From Coriobacteriaceae bacterium (GTDB lineage: Bacteria > Actinomycetota > Coriobacteriia > Coriobacteriales > UMGS124): 64,000 nt of DNA. The notes below the pieces were generated by a model, which did not search any database, was not told where the DNA came from, and saw nothing but the letters and a program-made list of their open reading frames with translations. Location of the stretch: positions 1 to 64,000 of the forward strand of contig JAHZGC010000011.1 in the NCBI GenBank assembly GCA_019421015.1. The letters are read 5' to 3'. This document shows, one piece after another, positions 8,696-18,827 of the stretch. The position numbers and the translations under genes are program-made. Each line of letters opens with the position of its first letter. Within the stretch, counting starts at the first letter, position 1.

Positions 8696-8799
8696 AGGGC
8701 ATTTTGAGAAAGTTCCTGCACAAGGCGGCCAAAGGCGCGGTGTGCTAAGGCACATAAGCCTTTGGCCAACGCGGTGCAGGACTTTATTCAAAATGCTCT
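8696..8799. repeat. 104-bp imperfect palindrome (MITE- or REP-like) between efp and murB
   Basis: Three nested arm pairs fold this segment into one long hairpin. AGGGCATTTTGA (8696-8707) pairs with TCAAAATGCTCT (8788-8799), TCCTGCAC (8714-8721) with GTGCAGGA (8774-8781), and GGCCAAAGGC (8727-8736) with GCCTTTGGCC (8758-8767). GTGTGC-TAAG-GCACAT forms a small hairpin in the centre. It has no coding content. It sits between two convergent genes, so it may be a mobile palindromic element that also acts as a bidirectional terminator. A direct repeat TGCTCTAG occurs at 8794-8801 and 8808-8815. Confidence 0.75.
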
Positions 8800-8811
8800 A
8801 GGGCGATTGCT

Positions 8812-9924
8812 CTAGAGCTCGACGCCTACTAAGACGCTCTCGGGCTCTAGTTCTATGCCGAAGCGTTCGCGGACCCCGTCGCGCACGGTCCGGGCGAGCC
8901 GTACGATGTCTGCGGCGCTGGCGTCTCCGCGGTTGGTGAGCGCCAAGGTGTGCAGACTGCTCAGGGTAGCACGGGAGCCGGGCCCGTCGACACCGTATCC
9001 CTTGGGAAACCCTGCATGCTCTATGAGCCACGCTGCGGAGGTTTTGACGGTCGCCGGGTCGTCGGTGGCATACCGGGGGGCATCCTGCGGCAGCAGCTCG
9101 TCGGCCGTCTCGGCGCTCAAGACGGGGTTGGTGAAGAACGACCCGCTCGACCATCGGTCGTATACCGGTGACTGCCCCTGGGGCTCGTCGTCGCGCACCA
9201 TGCCCTTTACGGACCTGACCTCGAGCACGGCGGACCGTATCTGCCGGATCGGTATCTCGACGCCGACCTCGCACCCGAGGGCGCGGGCGAGCTGCGGGTG
9301 GTCGACGGTCCCGGACTCAGAAGCCGAGAGCGCAAGGTACGCCTCGAGGACGATCCAGCGAGGGGAGGGCGTCCAGGGGCTGCCGACCTGTTCCATGGAG
9401 GCGCGCAGCATGGAGGTGCGATAACCGAGCCCCAGCTCGTCGGCGTGCCAGCGACGCACCGACCCGTCGGCGCGGTCAAGGAGCGTGGCGGCCGCGAGCA
9501 CACCCCCCACGTCCTGCCCATAGGCTCCGAGGTTCTGCATGACGGCCGAGCCGATCTGGCCTGGAATGCCCGAGAGGGCCTCGATTCCCGCGAGTGCGTG
9601 GTCGACCGCCCACGCGACCACGTCGTCCCAGTCGGTACCCGCCTCGACGCGCACGACGGTTCTGCCCGACGCGTCCGGGGCCGGGAGGGCCTCTATGGAA
9701 CCGTCGACCGTGTGGACGACCCAACCGTCGAACCCCTCGTCGGCCACCAAGACATTGGATCCTCCTCCCAGCACAAAGAGCGCGTCGCCCGCGTCGTCAC
9801 AGGCACATGCGAGGCGTCGAAGCTCCTCGGGGCCGCGGGCCTCCTCGAAGCGGCCGGCGGGTCCGCCCACGCGCAGCGTCGTGTGAGACGCCAAGAGGAC
9901 GGTGCTCTCAGAGGTAGGGGCCAT
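8812..9924 (-). CDS. murB: UDP-N-acetylenolpyruvoylglucosamine reductase
   Basis: A 370-residue FAD enzyme that reduces UDP-GlcNAc-enolpyruvate to UDP-MurNAc in peptidoglycan synthesis. TTLRVGGPAGRF and LGGGSNVLVADEGFDGWVV form the FAD-binding domain, and GIEALSGIPGQIGSAVMQNLGAYG is the conserved nucleotide loop. The C-terminal domain has the proton-donor Ser in SSGSFFTNPVL, followed by AAWLIEHAGFPKGY and a final Glu in ELEPESVLVG. Length and motif order fit the type I (Actinobacteria/E. coli-like) enzyme. Transcribed alone, divergently from cca. Confidence 0.94.
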   Translation of the reverse strand: MAPTSESTVLLASHTTLRVGGPAGRFEEARGPEELRRLACACDDAGDALFVLGGGSNVLVADEGFDGWVVHTVDGSIEALPAPDASGRTVVRVEAGTDWDDVVAWAVDHALAGIEALSGIPGQIGSAVMQNLGAYGQDVGGVLAAATLLDRADGSVRRWHADELGLGYRTSMLRASMEQVGSPWTPSPRWIVLEAYLALSASESGTVDHPQLARALGCEVGVEIPIRQIRSAVLEVRSVKGMVRDDEPQGQSPVYDRWSSGSFFTNPVLSAETADELLPQDAPRYATDDPATVKTSAAWLIEHAGFPKGYGVDGPGSRATLSSLHTLALTNRGDASAADIVRLARTVRDGVRERFGIELEPESVLVGVEL

Positions 9925-10110
9925 GGGCGGTTTCCTTTCGCGTGCGGTAGGGGTGGGTCTCTCCCTGAATTGTAGCCTTCACAGGCTTAAACGGGGTAGC
10001 AGTACCGATGGGGCGTCTTTGCGACTGGCGTGTCAACACAGGACGCGCACGGCTTTGGGGCCGTGTTGTAGTACCCTGGGGTACAGGACTCTAAGAGAGG
10101 AGGGGTGACC
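9925..10110. other. Divergent intergenic region between murB and cca
   Basis: This 186-bp spacer must hold promoters for both murB and cca. No clear consensus pair is visible. AGGAGG at 10098-10103 is the cca ribosome-binding site. Confidence 0.4.
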
Positions 10111-11595
10111 ATGAGACATGCGGCGGCGCGGGCCATGGGCGTGCGCGGCAGAGCCTGCGCCGACGTGCGAGCGAGAATAGCTCCCCCCGAGCCCAAACAT
10201 GCCGTCGCCGCCTCGGTCGACCCCTCCTCTGTGCCCGCCTATGCCCGCGAGGCCCTCGACGTCTTGCTGAAGGCGGGTAAACAGGCCTTTGTGGTGGGCG
10301 GTTTTGTGCGCGATGCCCTGCGCGGCGTCGAGGCGCACGACGTGGACATGACGACCGACGCCCTGTGGTACCAGACCCGCGACATCTTTATCGAACGCGG
10401 CTACCATGTGGTCGAGACCGGCGTGCGCCACGGGACCGTCACCGTCTTTGTGGGCGGCCGCCCGGTCGAGATCACGACGTTTCGCACCGACGGTACCTAC
10501 TCCGACCACCGTCGTCCCGATTCCGTGCGCTTTGTGCGCAACGTCGAAGACGACCTGGCACGGCGGGACTTCACCGTCAACGCCATGGCCTGGAGCCCTG
10601 CAGCGGGCCTCGTGGATCCCTTTGGGGGCCGGGCAGACCTTGAAGATCACCTGGTGCGTGCGGTGGGCGACCCCGACCGACGCTTCGAGGAGGACGCCTT
10701 GCGGATCCTGCGCGGCGTTCGATTCGCGTCCAAGCTCGGCTTTGCTGTCGAGGACGAGACGTCTGCGTCGATGCACGAGCATGGGGCCGACCTGGCGCAC
10801 GTGGCCATAGAGCGCATAGCCGTGGAGTACGACGGCATCGTTCAGGGAAAGGGTGCCGCTTGCGCCCTGCGCTCCTATGCTGACGTGGCAGCCTACGCGG
10901 TGCCGGCCATCATCCCCATGATCGGTTTTGACCAGAGAAGCCGCTGGCACTGCTACGACGTGTGGGAGCACTGTCTCCACGCGCTCGAGCAGCTCGGCCC
11001 CGCCGCTGCGCCCATCGTCCGCCACGTGGTGCTCCTGCACGACGTGGGCAAGCCGTCCACCTTTACGTTGGGTTCTGACGGCCGGGGGCATTTCTACGGT
11101 CATGAGGAGCAGGGCTCGAGGCTGGCGCGCAAGATCTTTACTGCCCTACGGTGGCGTTCCTCCGACGTGGACCGGGCCTGCTGCCTCATCCGCCTCCATG
11201 ACTACCGGATCGATCCCTCTCCTAAGGGAGTGCGCCGCATCCTCGCCCGTCTCTCCCGCTCCTTTGCCGGGGCCGAGGCACAGGCGCCCCAGATGTTCGA
11301 GGAGCTGCTACAGGTTAAACGCGCCGACACCCTCGCGCATGAGCCGAGCTGCATCTCAAAGCGGATGGGCGAGATTGACCGTGTCGAAGCCACCTTTCGG
11401 GAGCTTATGGCGGGGGAGGCCACCTTCTGCGTGCGCGACCTCGCGGTGAACGGCAGCGACGTGATCGAGGCCGGCGTTCCTCAGGGACCGGCGGTCGGCC
11501 GTGTGCTGCGCAGGTTGCTCGGCGAGGTCATCGACGGGAACCTCCCGAACGACCGCGACGCGTTGCTCTCCTTTGTGCTGCGCCGCGACGGTTGA
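10111..11595 (+). CDS. cca: CCA tRNA nucleotidyltransferase with HD domain
   Basis: A 494-residue class II tRNA nucleotidyltransferase that adds or repairs the 3' CCA of tRNA. The polymerase head has FVVGGFVRDALRG and HDVDMTTDAL (catalytic Asp pair), followed by EITTFRTDG, RRDFTVNAMAW and RFEEDALRILRGVRFA. An HD phosphohydrolase domain follows (CYDVWEHCLHAL...VVLLHDVGKPST...GHEEQGSRLA), as in the actinobacterial/Gram-positive CCA enzyme group. The ATG at 10111 is preferred to the GTG at 10105 because AGGAGG lies 7 bases before it. The first 40 residues are poorly conserved and basic. Confidence 0.93.
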   Translation: MRHAAARAMGVRGRACADVRARIAPPEPKHAVAASVDPSSVPAYAREALDVLLKAGKQAFVVGGFVRDALRGVEAHDVDMTTDALWYQTRDIFIERGYHVVETGVRHGTVTVFVGGRPVEITTFRTDGTYSDHRRPDSVRFVRNVEDDLARRDFTVNAMAWSPAAGLVDPFGGRADLEDHLVRAVGDPDRRFEEDALRILRGVRFASKLGFAVEDETSASMHEHGADLAHVAIERIAVEYDGIVQGKGAACALRSYADVAAYAVPAIIPMIGFDQRSRWHCYDVWEHCLHALEQLGPAAAPIVRHVVLLHDVGKPSTFTLGSDGRGHFYGHEEQGSRLARKIFTALRWRSSDVDRACCLIRLHDYRIDPSPKGVRRILARLSRSFAGAEAQAPQMFEELLQVKRADTLAHEPSCISKRMGEIDRVEATFRELMAGEATFCVRDLAVNGSDVIEAGVPQGPAVGRVLRRLLGEVIDGNLPNDRDALLSFVLRRDG

Positions 11596-11626
11596 AACCG
11601 TGATGTATGCGCAGATTGTTAGGGCA

Positions 11627-11655
11627 CTGGTTTTTTCTGTGTCGCACACTATAAT
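11627..11655 (+). promoter_or_regulatory. Promoter of rpsT
   Basis: A perfect -10 TATAAT (11650-11655) has a weak -35 CTGGTT (11627-11632) 17 bp upstream. It lies about 70 bases before the rpsT start. Confidence 0.6.
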
Positions 11656-11722
11656 GAACGGGTTGCAAATGGGTCGTGCTCTGTAAAGAGTACAGCAAAG
11701 CGTTTTGAAGGGATTTACTTCA

Positions 11723-11989
11723 GTGGCTAACATCAAGTCTCAGATCAAGCGTAACAAGCAGGCCGAGAAGGCTCGTCTGCGCAACCGCGCCGTCCGCTCC
11801 GAGCTCAAGACCTGCGTCAAGAAGGTTCAGGCTGCCGTTGCCGCTGGCGATTCCGCGGCTGCTGCCAGCGCCGTCAAGCTTTGCTACAAGAAGCTCGACA
11901 AGGCCGTTGCCAAGGGCGTGATTCACAAGAACCAGGCCAGCAACCGCAAGTCCGGCGTGGCCAAGCTCGCCAACAAGATCGCTGCCTAA
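11723..11989 (+). CDS. rpsT: 30S ribosomal protein S20
   Basis: An 88-residue, very basic three-helix protein that binds the 5' domain of 16S rRNA. ANIKSQIKRNKQAEKARLRN at the N terminus and KGVIHKNQASNRKSGVAKLA at the C terminus are the S20 signatures. The GTG at 11723 gives the conserved MANIKSQIKRN start, with GAAGGGA upstream. It has its own promoter and a strong terminator, so it is a monocistronic gene. Confidence 0.96.
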   Translation: MANIKSQIKRNKQAEKARLRNRAVRSELKTCVKKVQAAVAAGDSAAAASAVKLCYKKLDKAVAKGVIHKNQASNRKSGVAKLANKIAA

Positions 11990-12022
11990 GAGCCTGAGCG
12001 CTCTTTTCGCTTGCTCATACGG

Positions 12023-12053
12023 CGCCCGGGTCCCTTGGACCTGGGCGTTTTTT
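12023..12053 (+). terminator. Rho-independent terminator of rpsT
   Basis: CGCCCGGGTCC (12023-12033) and GGACCTGGGCG form an 11-bp stem (one G-U pair) with a 3-nt loop, followed by a run of seven T. This is a textbook structure. Confidence 0.88.
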
Positions 12054-12101
12054 GTGCCCAGGTTCTCGATGGGTGCCTTTGCAGCCTATAGCGACCCCTG
12101 A

Positions 12102-13040
12102 CTATTTCCCCCAGGTCATCTCCTCGTGGGCGGCGTCTTTGTCGGAACACGCGCTGGCCGCGGCCTCTACGAAACGCAGCGTCTCGCTTGGTGCGTCGTT
12201 TGGGTACACGATGCCATAGGGCACCGTAAAGTCCCAGTCGATGGGTATCGTTGCCAAGCCCGGATGGACGTTTCTCCAGGCCTCCGTGGTAAGCAGCAGC
12301 ATCCCCTGGCGCTCAGCGGTGTTGAAGTCGCCGATGTCGTAAAAGATCCCCGTGTCCACAAGCTCGACCGTCGGGTGCTCCCGTTCCAAGAACGCACGGA
12401 CCTCGTCGAGATAGGGAGAATTTCCAGCGCGCACGAGCATAAGGCGCTCTTCCTCGAGGTCACTCACCGACAGCCGCTGTTTGTTGGCCAAAGGGTGCGC
12501 CAGAGGCACGGCACACTGGATGGGGTAGGAACCTAGGGGCAAAAAGGCGAGCGTGCCCAGATGCGAGCGCGAGGCGAACACCGACACCAGACAGTCAAAC
12601 GGTCCCTGGGGCCCCATGGACTCGAGAATGCGTCTCAAGCTGCTGCCCTCCTCTTCAAAGGACACCAGTTGAAGGCGAAACTCCGGGTTGGAACGGCCAA
12701 GCCTGCTCCAGAGATCTTGCAGCGGACCGGAAGGCTGCGTGAGTGCCGAGATACCGATCCTCACCGTGGCAGACGGAACGCTTGCCGCCGCCCGTGCGCG
12801 TCCAAGCATGGCCGCCTTTTCCTCAAGGAAGGGAACCGCGTCGCGGTGGAGGCTGCGGCCGGCGGCCGTGAGGCGCACTCCCCGGTTGCTGCGTTCCAGC
12901 AGCGGTGCACCTATCTGGCGCTCTAAATCGTTCATCTGCTTCATCACCGATGCCGCGGTGACGAACAGGGCCTGGGCCGCCTTGGTAAAGCTGCCGCACT
13001 CCACCACTTTGACGAAGGTCTCGAGCTCTTCCATGAACAT
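12102..13040 (-). CDS. LysR family transcriptional regulator
   Basis: A 312-residue LysR-type regulator. The N-terminal winged helix-turn-helix (residues 3-62) reads LETFVKVVECGSFTKAAQAL...LERQIGAPLLERSNRGVRLTAAG. A periplasmic-binding-protein-like effector domain follows (from about residue 90, VRIGISALT). It is divergent from the 4Fe-4S protein gene at 13216 with 175 bp between, the usual arrangement for a LysR regulator and its target. The likely target is the 4Fe-4S/HypA-like/flavoprotein set, with an unknown electron acceptor or its precursor as effector. A second Met two codons in (13034) is an alternative start. Confidence 0.9.
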   Translation of the reverse strand: MFMEELETFVKVVECGSFTKAAQALFVTAASVMKQMNDLERQIGAPLLERSNRGVRLTAAGRSLHRDAVPFLEEKAAMLGRARAAASVPSATVRIGISALTQPSGPLQDLWSRLGRSNPEFRLQLVSFEEEGSSLRRILESMGPQGPFDCLVSVFASRSHLGTLAFLPLGSYPIQCAVPLAHPLANKQRLSVSDLEEERLMLVRAGNSPYLDEVRAFLEREHPTVELVDTGIFYDIGDFNTAERQGMLLLTTEAWRNVHPGLATIPIDWDFTVPYGIVYPNDAPSETLRFVEAAASACSDKDAAHEEMTWGK

Positions 13041-13215
13041 GGGCGTCTCCCCTGGTCTTTACCGGCGGTACATACCGGGGTTTAAAGGCCGGTCATTCCG
13101 CCTGGAGCTTCTCCATTTTACCATAATGCCTGTACAGAGGGGGTATCGAGCCTCGTCTGAGCCGGGTTGCGCCGCCGGTGCGCCCGCACATACTACAGGA
13201 GAGGGGAACTGCATC
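13041..13215. promoter_or_regulatory. Divergent control region between the LysR regulator and the 4Fe-4S protein gene
   Basis: ACCGG (13061-13065) is repeated directly in a second CCGG block 12-13 bp on, around CGGTACATA (13061-13080). The segment contains T-N11-A spacing typical of LysR sites. CATAAT at 13122-13127 could be a -10 on the plus strand. AGGAGAGGGG (13197-13206) is the ribosome-binding site of the downstream gene. The operator itself is inferred. Confidence 0.4.
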
Positions 13216-14589
13216 ATGGCCGATATCACGCGGAAGAACTTCGTCGAGGCAGCCGCCGCCATGGGGGTGATGGGTCCCATGGCCGCCATGCTCGGCACAC
13301 TCGGGGCGAGCTCGGCCCAGGCCGCCACCATCGGAGCTACCGACGACCACATCAAGGGGCCCGAGCACCCGGTACGCACCGAGGAGGAGGCCGTCGAGTT
13401 CTTGTTCAACCCCGAGATCGCCACTGAAGACTACACCTGCGCCGACGGCACCGTGATCCCGGCGGTCTACCTGAACCTGCGCAACCGCTGGAATCGCCTG
13501 GGTGTGGGCTTTGGGTCCCAGGTCGACGACGGCGGCAACTACTGGGAACTCCTCATGAAGATCTTCACCCCCGAGGAGGCCGCCTGGTACATGGAGCTGC
13601 CGATCTTTGAGCTGTTCACCGCCAACGACTACCACGCCGTCTCGGGGCGTCCCGAGGCTGAGTGCCGCGAGATCTGCAACCATCTGGCCATGAAGGGCGT
13701 GCTGCCCCGCTTTGTGCGCGCCGGCGTGCCGCACTACTACCTGACCAACCAGCACCTCGGCCAGCCCATGTACTACCGCGAGGAGGGCTACCTGGGTGCG
13801 GGCATGAACGGCCCCGACGCCACCGGCCTGCAGTACGACCAGGGCACGCCCACCTACCAGGTGGTTCCCGTGAACTCCGACGTCGTGGCCGAGACCGAGA
13901 TCCTGCCCTACGACGACTGGCAGGCCGTGATCGACCGCAACGAGGTCTTTGTCATGACCCCCTGCGTCTGCAAGTCGATGCAGGCCTCGTTTAAGGGCGA
14001 CTTCAGCTGGGAGGACGACCACGAGGCGCGCTACGACGACGGTGTGGGTCATTCCTTCCGCATCAACACCTGCCTGGCCGTGGGCGAGCTTGCCGAGTAC
14101 TACCTCTACGAGGGCTACGGCTACGAGGTGACCAAGGAGGAGGCTCGCGCCAGCGTGCAGCAGAGCGCCGACGAGGGCATGGTCATCGAGCACTTCTACG
14201 GCAAGGGGTCCGAGGTCATCTGCCAATGTCACTCCGACAGCTGCTTTTTGCTCGGAGCCCTGCGCTCGGTGGACGGCGTGGGCGACGCAGTGCTCGCCAT
14301 GAGCAACTACGCTCTCGAGCTCGACAAGGACGCCTGTCTGCAGTGCGGTGCCTGTATCGAGCGCTGCCCCATGCACTCCATCACCTTCGGCGACGACGGC
14401 TACCCCCAGATGGACGCCGCCTGTGCCCGCTGCGGCCAGTGCGCCGTGGTCTGTCCGGCCCAAGCCCGCAAGCTCGTGGCCAAGCCCAAGGACGAGCAGC
14501 TCGACCTGCCCGAGAACGTGCTCGACGACTGGTATGAAAAGGGCAAGTACCGCGCCATGAAGGGCACGCTCTACGACTTCGTGGGCTAA
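13216..14589 (+). CDS. 4Fe-4S dicluster-binding protein with Tat-like leader, electron transfer partner
   Basis: A 457-residue iron-sulfur protein. Two ferredoxin motifs lie near the C terminus: CLQCGACIERCP (from residue 374) and CARCGQCAVVCP (from residue 403). Further upstream are Cys pairs in TPCVCKSM and ICQCHSDSC. The middle resembles a winged-helix region (FTPEEAAWYMELPIFELF, NHLAMKGVLPRFVRAG). The N terminus looks like an export signal (hydrophobic stretch, then SSAQAA), but it has TRKNFV where a Tat signal has RR. It is followed by the HypA-like gene and the Tat flavoprotein gene, so it probably feeds electrons to that reductase. An in-frame extension upstream of this ATG has no ribosome-binding site. 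Confidence 0.82.
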   Translation: MADITRKNFVEAAAAMGVMGPMAAMLGTLGASSAQAATIGATDDHIKGPEHPVRTEEEAVEFLFNPEIATEDYTCADGTVIPAVYLNLRNRWNRLGVGFGSQVDDGGNYWELLMKIFTPEEAAWYMELPIFELFTANDYHAVSGRPEAECREICNHLAMKGVLPRFVRAGVPHYYLTNQHLGQPMYYREEGYLGAGMNGPDATGLQYDQGTPTYQVVPVNSDVVAETEILPYDDWQAVIDRNEVFVMTPCVCKSMQASFKGDFSWEDDHEARYDDGVGHSFRINTCLAVGELAEYYLYEGYGYEVTKEEARASVQQSADEGMVIEHFYGKGSEVICQCHSDSCFLLGALRSVDGVGDAVLAMSNYALELDKDACLQCGACIERCPMHSITFGDDGYPQMDAACARCGQCAVVCPAQARKLVAKPKDEQLDLPENVLDDWYEKGKYRAMKGTLYDFVG

Positions 14590-14631
14590 ACGATCACGAC
14601 ACCGGGAGAAGAAGGGGAGAGGTGCACCACC

Positions 14632-14982
14632 ATGCACGAGATGGGCGTGACCCGCAGCATTTTGGAGACCGTGCTCGACTATGCGCAGGAGGCGCGCGTC
14701 AATCAAGTGCGTGCGGTGCATCTCACCATCGGGTGGGCACGCGATATCGTTGAGAGCCTACTCCAGGGGGCCTTTGACTACATGGCCCGCGGTACCGTGG
14801 CCGACAAGGCCGACCTAGTCATAACCCGCGTTCCCTTTACCGTCCGCTGCAACGAGTGCGGTATCGCCTACCCGGTAGACGTCCACCGCGACGAGACACT
14901 GCCGTGCCCGCTGTGCAGCAAGAGGGACTATCGGCTCAATTCGGGCCTCGAGTTCTCGATCGACAGCATCGAGGTCGCCTAG
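14632..14982 (+). CDS. HypA-like zinc-ribbon metallochaperone family protein
   Basis: A 116-residue protein of the HypA/HybF family, whose known members deliver Ni to [NiFe] hydrogenase. It keeps the N-terminal Met-His-Glu Ni site (MHEMGVTRSI), the LTIGW...GAFDYMARGT segment and the zinc ribbon with RCNECG and PCPLCS. No hydrogenase or other hyp gene is in the window. It sits between an Fe-S protein and a Tat flavoprotein, so its job may be maturation of that module. A good ribosome-binding site (GGGGAGAGG) precedes the ATG. Family call is firm; the hydrogenase role is not supported here. Confidence 0.8.
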   Translation: MHEMGVTRSILETVLDYAQEARVNQVRAVHLTIGWARDIVESLLQGAFDYMARGTVADKADLVITRVPFTVRCNECGIAYPVDVHRDETLPCPLCSKRDYRLNSGLEFSIDSIEVA

Positions 14983-15220
14983 GGAGGCATTTTTAACGGG
15001 GGGGGGAGGCCGACAAGCTTCCAGCTTACAGCGTCAATAGCCACTTATCGCCACCGCCATGTCAGCGGCTTCCAGGCCCATTCGCCCAAAACGGGTGCGG
15101 TCTGGGGGCCACTTTCTCGTTAGGATTCTCCGCATCTTACCGAGGGCCGCTTCAAGGGGATTCGAAAAAACGGTGCCTTGGGGAGATAAGACCATCTCAT
15201 ACTCACAGTGAGGAGAACCC
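14983..15220. other. Intergenic region before the Tat flavoprotein gene
   Basis: This 238-bp stretch contains a run of nine G near 15000 and no convincing reading frame. GAGGAGA just before 15221 is the ribosome-binding site of the flavoprotein gene. A separate promoter is possible but no clear box pair was found. Confidence 0.35.
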
Positions 15221-16915
15221 ATGTCCGAGATTTCTCGCCGCTCTTTTGTGGCCGGCGCCGCCGCAAGCGTCGCCCTGACTGTCGGCACCTCGGTCGCCCT
15301 GGCAGACGCCGCCCCCGAGGCCGCATCGGGCGACGTCCTTATGGTGGGCGTACCCCAGGAGCCGGCCCGTACCGAGGGCGTCGACGTCGTGGTCGTGGGC
15401 TCGGGCATCGGCGGCTTCTACGGCGCCATGATCGCCAAAGAGCAGATGCCCGAGGCGGCTGTCGTCCTGCTCGAGAAGAACGGCTACCTGGGCGGCTCCA
15501 CCAACTACGCCGAGTGCAACGGGCCTGCAAAGAACCAGGACCCCGTGGCCGCCCGCGCCTCGGGCTTCAGCTCGGCCGCCCGCACCAGCTTCATCGCCAA
15601 CTCGGTTCTGCACGCCGAGCGCGTCAAGGAGGCTGGCGACAACGCCGACTGGCTCTTTGGCAAGCACGGTTGCAAGTTCACCCAGGGCGGCGGTCCCTCC
15701 TTCTACGAGGGCGGCAACGGCACCTCGGCCATCAACACCCTGACCCCCATCGCCCAGGAGGAGGGCGTCGACATCCGCACCAATGCCCGCGCCTTCGCCC
15801 TCATTTGCCCCGACCCCTACACCGTGACCGGCATCCAGTACATCGACGAGAACGGCGACGTGGTACAGCTTGATGCCAAGGCCGTCATCCTCGCCACCGG
15901 CGGTATGAGCACCAACAAGCCGCTGCTCGCCCAATACTCGAGCCAGGACATGGACAAGATCATTGGCTGGGGCGACGGTCAAGACGGCGACGGCCACCTC
16001 ATGGCCGAGCAGACCGCCCACGGCCGCGCGAACCACCTCTGCGTGGCGTCGCTCTTCAACAACGTGGGCAACGGCAAGGAGTCGCTGGCTTACAGCTCGT
16101 CGCTTGGCGTGGCCGCCACCATGCAGTACAGCGACCTCTTTGTCAACGAGTACGGCATTCGCTTTGCGGACGAGTCCAACGGGGGCGCCCTGGGCACCTC
16201 CGAGAGCGGTAAGCTCGTCGAGAGCCAGGGCTACGTGTTCTCGATTCTCGACCAGTCCATGATCGACGCCTATGAGGCCGGCGGCTGCACGCGCCACTAC
16301 TCCGGCTTTGCCGACGCCTGTGTGGGAGCTCCCATCGACCTGCGCTCCGAGATCGAGCAGTACGCCGACAAGGACTACATCTGGAGCGGAGAAACCCTCG
16401 AAGAGCTGGCCAATACCGTGGCCGCCGACGTGCCCACCTTCGTGGTCGAGGACTTCCTGGCCGAGATGGACGCCTACAACAAGGCCTGCGAGACCGGCGT
16501 CGACGAGGTCTTTGGCAAGGACGCCCAGTACCTGTGGCCCTGCAACGTGGGTCCCTTCTACGCCATGCGCGTGTGTTCGGGCATGCTGAACACCTGCGGT
16601 GGCATCCGCATCGACCGCAACGCCCAGGTCTGCGACACCCACAGCAAGCCGGTCGAGGGCCTCTTCGCCGCCGGCGTGTGCACGAGCGGCTGGGACGGCG
16701 AGGTTTACGGGGGCGGCACCTGCCAGACTGTGGGCATGTGGGCCGGCTCCAAGGCCGCCCGCTACATCATCGAGAACATCCTGGGCGGTACTGTGGCCGA
16801 TGACTGGATGGGCGATGTGAGTTTGCAGGACCAGGCCGGCGGCCCCGGTGCCGGTCCCGCCCCCGAAGGGGATGCGCCCGAAGCGGGCACGGGAGAAGAG
16901 GCGCCTGAAAAGTAA
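15221..16915 (+). CDS. Tat-exported FAD-dependent oxidoreductase (fumarate reductase/succinate dehydrogenase flavoprotein-like)
   Basis: A 564-residue secreted flavoenzyme. The Tat signal SRRSFVAGAAASVALTVG is followed by an Ala-rich linker. The FAD-binding Rossmann motif is VVVVGSGIGGFYGA (Gly60, 62, 65), with LLEKNGYLGGSTNYAECNG after it and the C-terminal FAD contact LFAAGVCTSGWDGEVYGGG. This layout fits the FAD_binding_2 reductases that many Coriobacteriia export to use diverse organic acceptors. The FMN-binding domain seen in some relatives is absent, so electrons must come from a partner, probably the 4Fe-4S protein upstream. The last 35 residues are Gly/Pro/Glu-rich. Substrate unknown. 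Confidence 0.87.
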   Translation: MSEISRRSFVAGAAASVALTVGTSVALADAAPEAASGDVLMVGVPQEPARTEGVDVVVVGSGIGGFYGAMIAKEQMPEAAVVLLEKNGYLGGSTNYAECNGPAKNQDPVAARASGFSSAARTSFIANSVLHAERVKEAGDNADWLFGKHGCKFTQGGGPSFYEGGNGTSAINTLTPIAQEEGVDIRTNARAFALICPDPYTVTGIQYIDENGDVVQLDAKAVILATGGMSTNKPLLAQYSSQDMDKIIGWGDGQDGDGHLMAEQTAHGRANHLCVASLFNNVGNGKESLAYSSSLGVAATMQYSDLFVNEYGIRFADESNGGALGTSESGKLVESQGYVFSILDQSMIDAYEAGGCTRHYSGFADACVGAPIDLRSEIEQYADKDYIWSGETLEELANTVAADVPTFVVEDFLAEMDAYNKACETGVDEVFGKDAQYLWPCNVGPFYAMRVCSGMLNTCGGIRIDRNAQVCDTHSKPVEGLFAAGVCTSGWDGEVYGGGTCQTVGMWAGSKAARYIIENILGGTVADDWMGDVSLQDQAGGPGAGPAPEGDAPEAGTGEEAPEK

Positions 16916-17014
16916 GCGGTTCGGCACGCGGGTGCTGACGGTCCATGTTGACCTCATGCGCCCGCGTGTCGAGGCTTTCTCCGCCGCAGGTTGTGCGCTA
17001 AGATAACCAACATT

Positions 17015-18823
<1,809 letters not shown>

Positions 18824-18827
18824 CGCC

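Noticed and set aside
14632..14982. HypA-like gene as proof of a nearby hydrogenase
   Set aside because: No hydrogenase structural gene or other hyp gene occurs anywhere in the window, so the classical role is not assigned.
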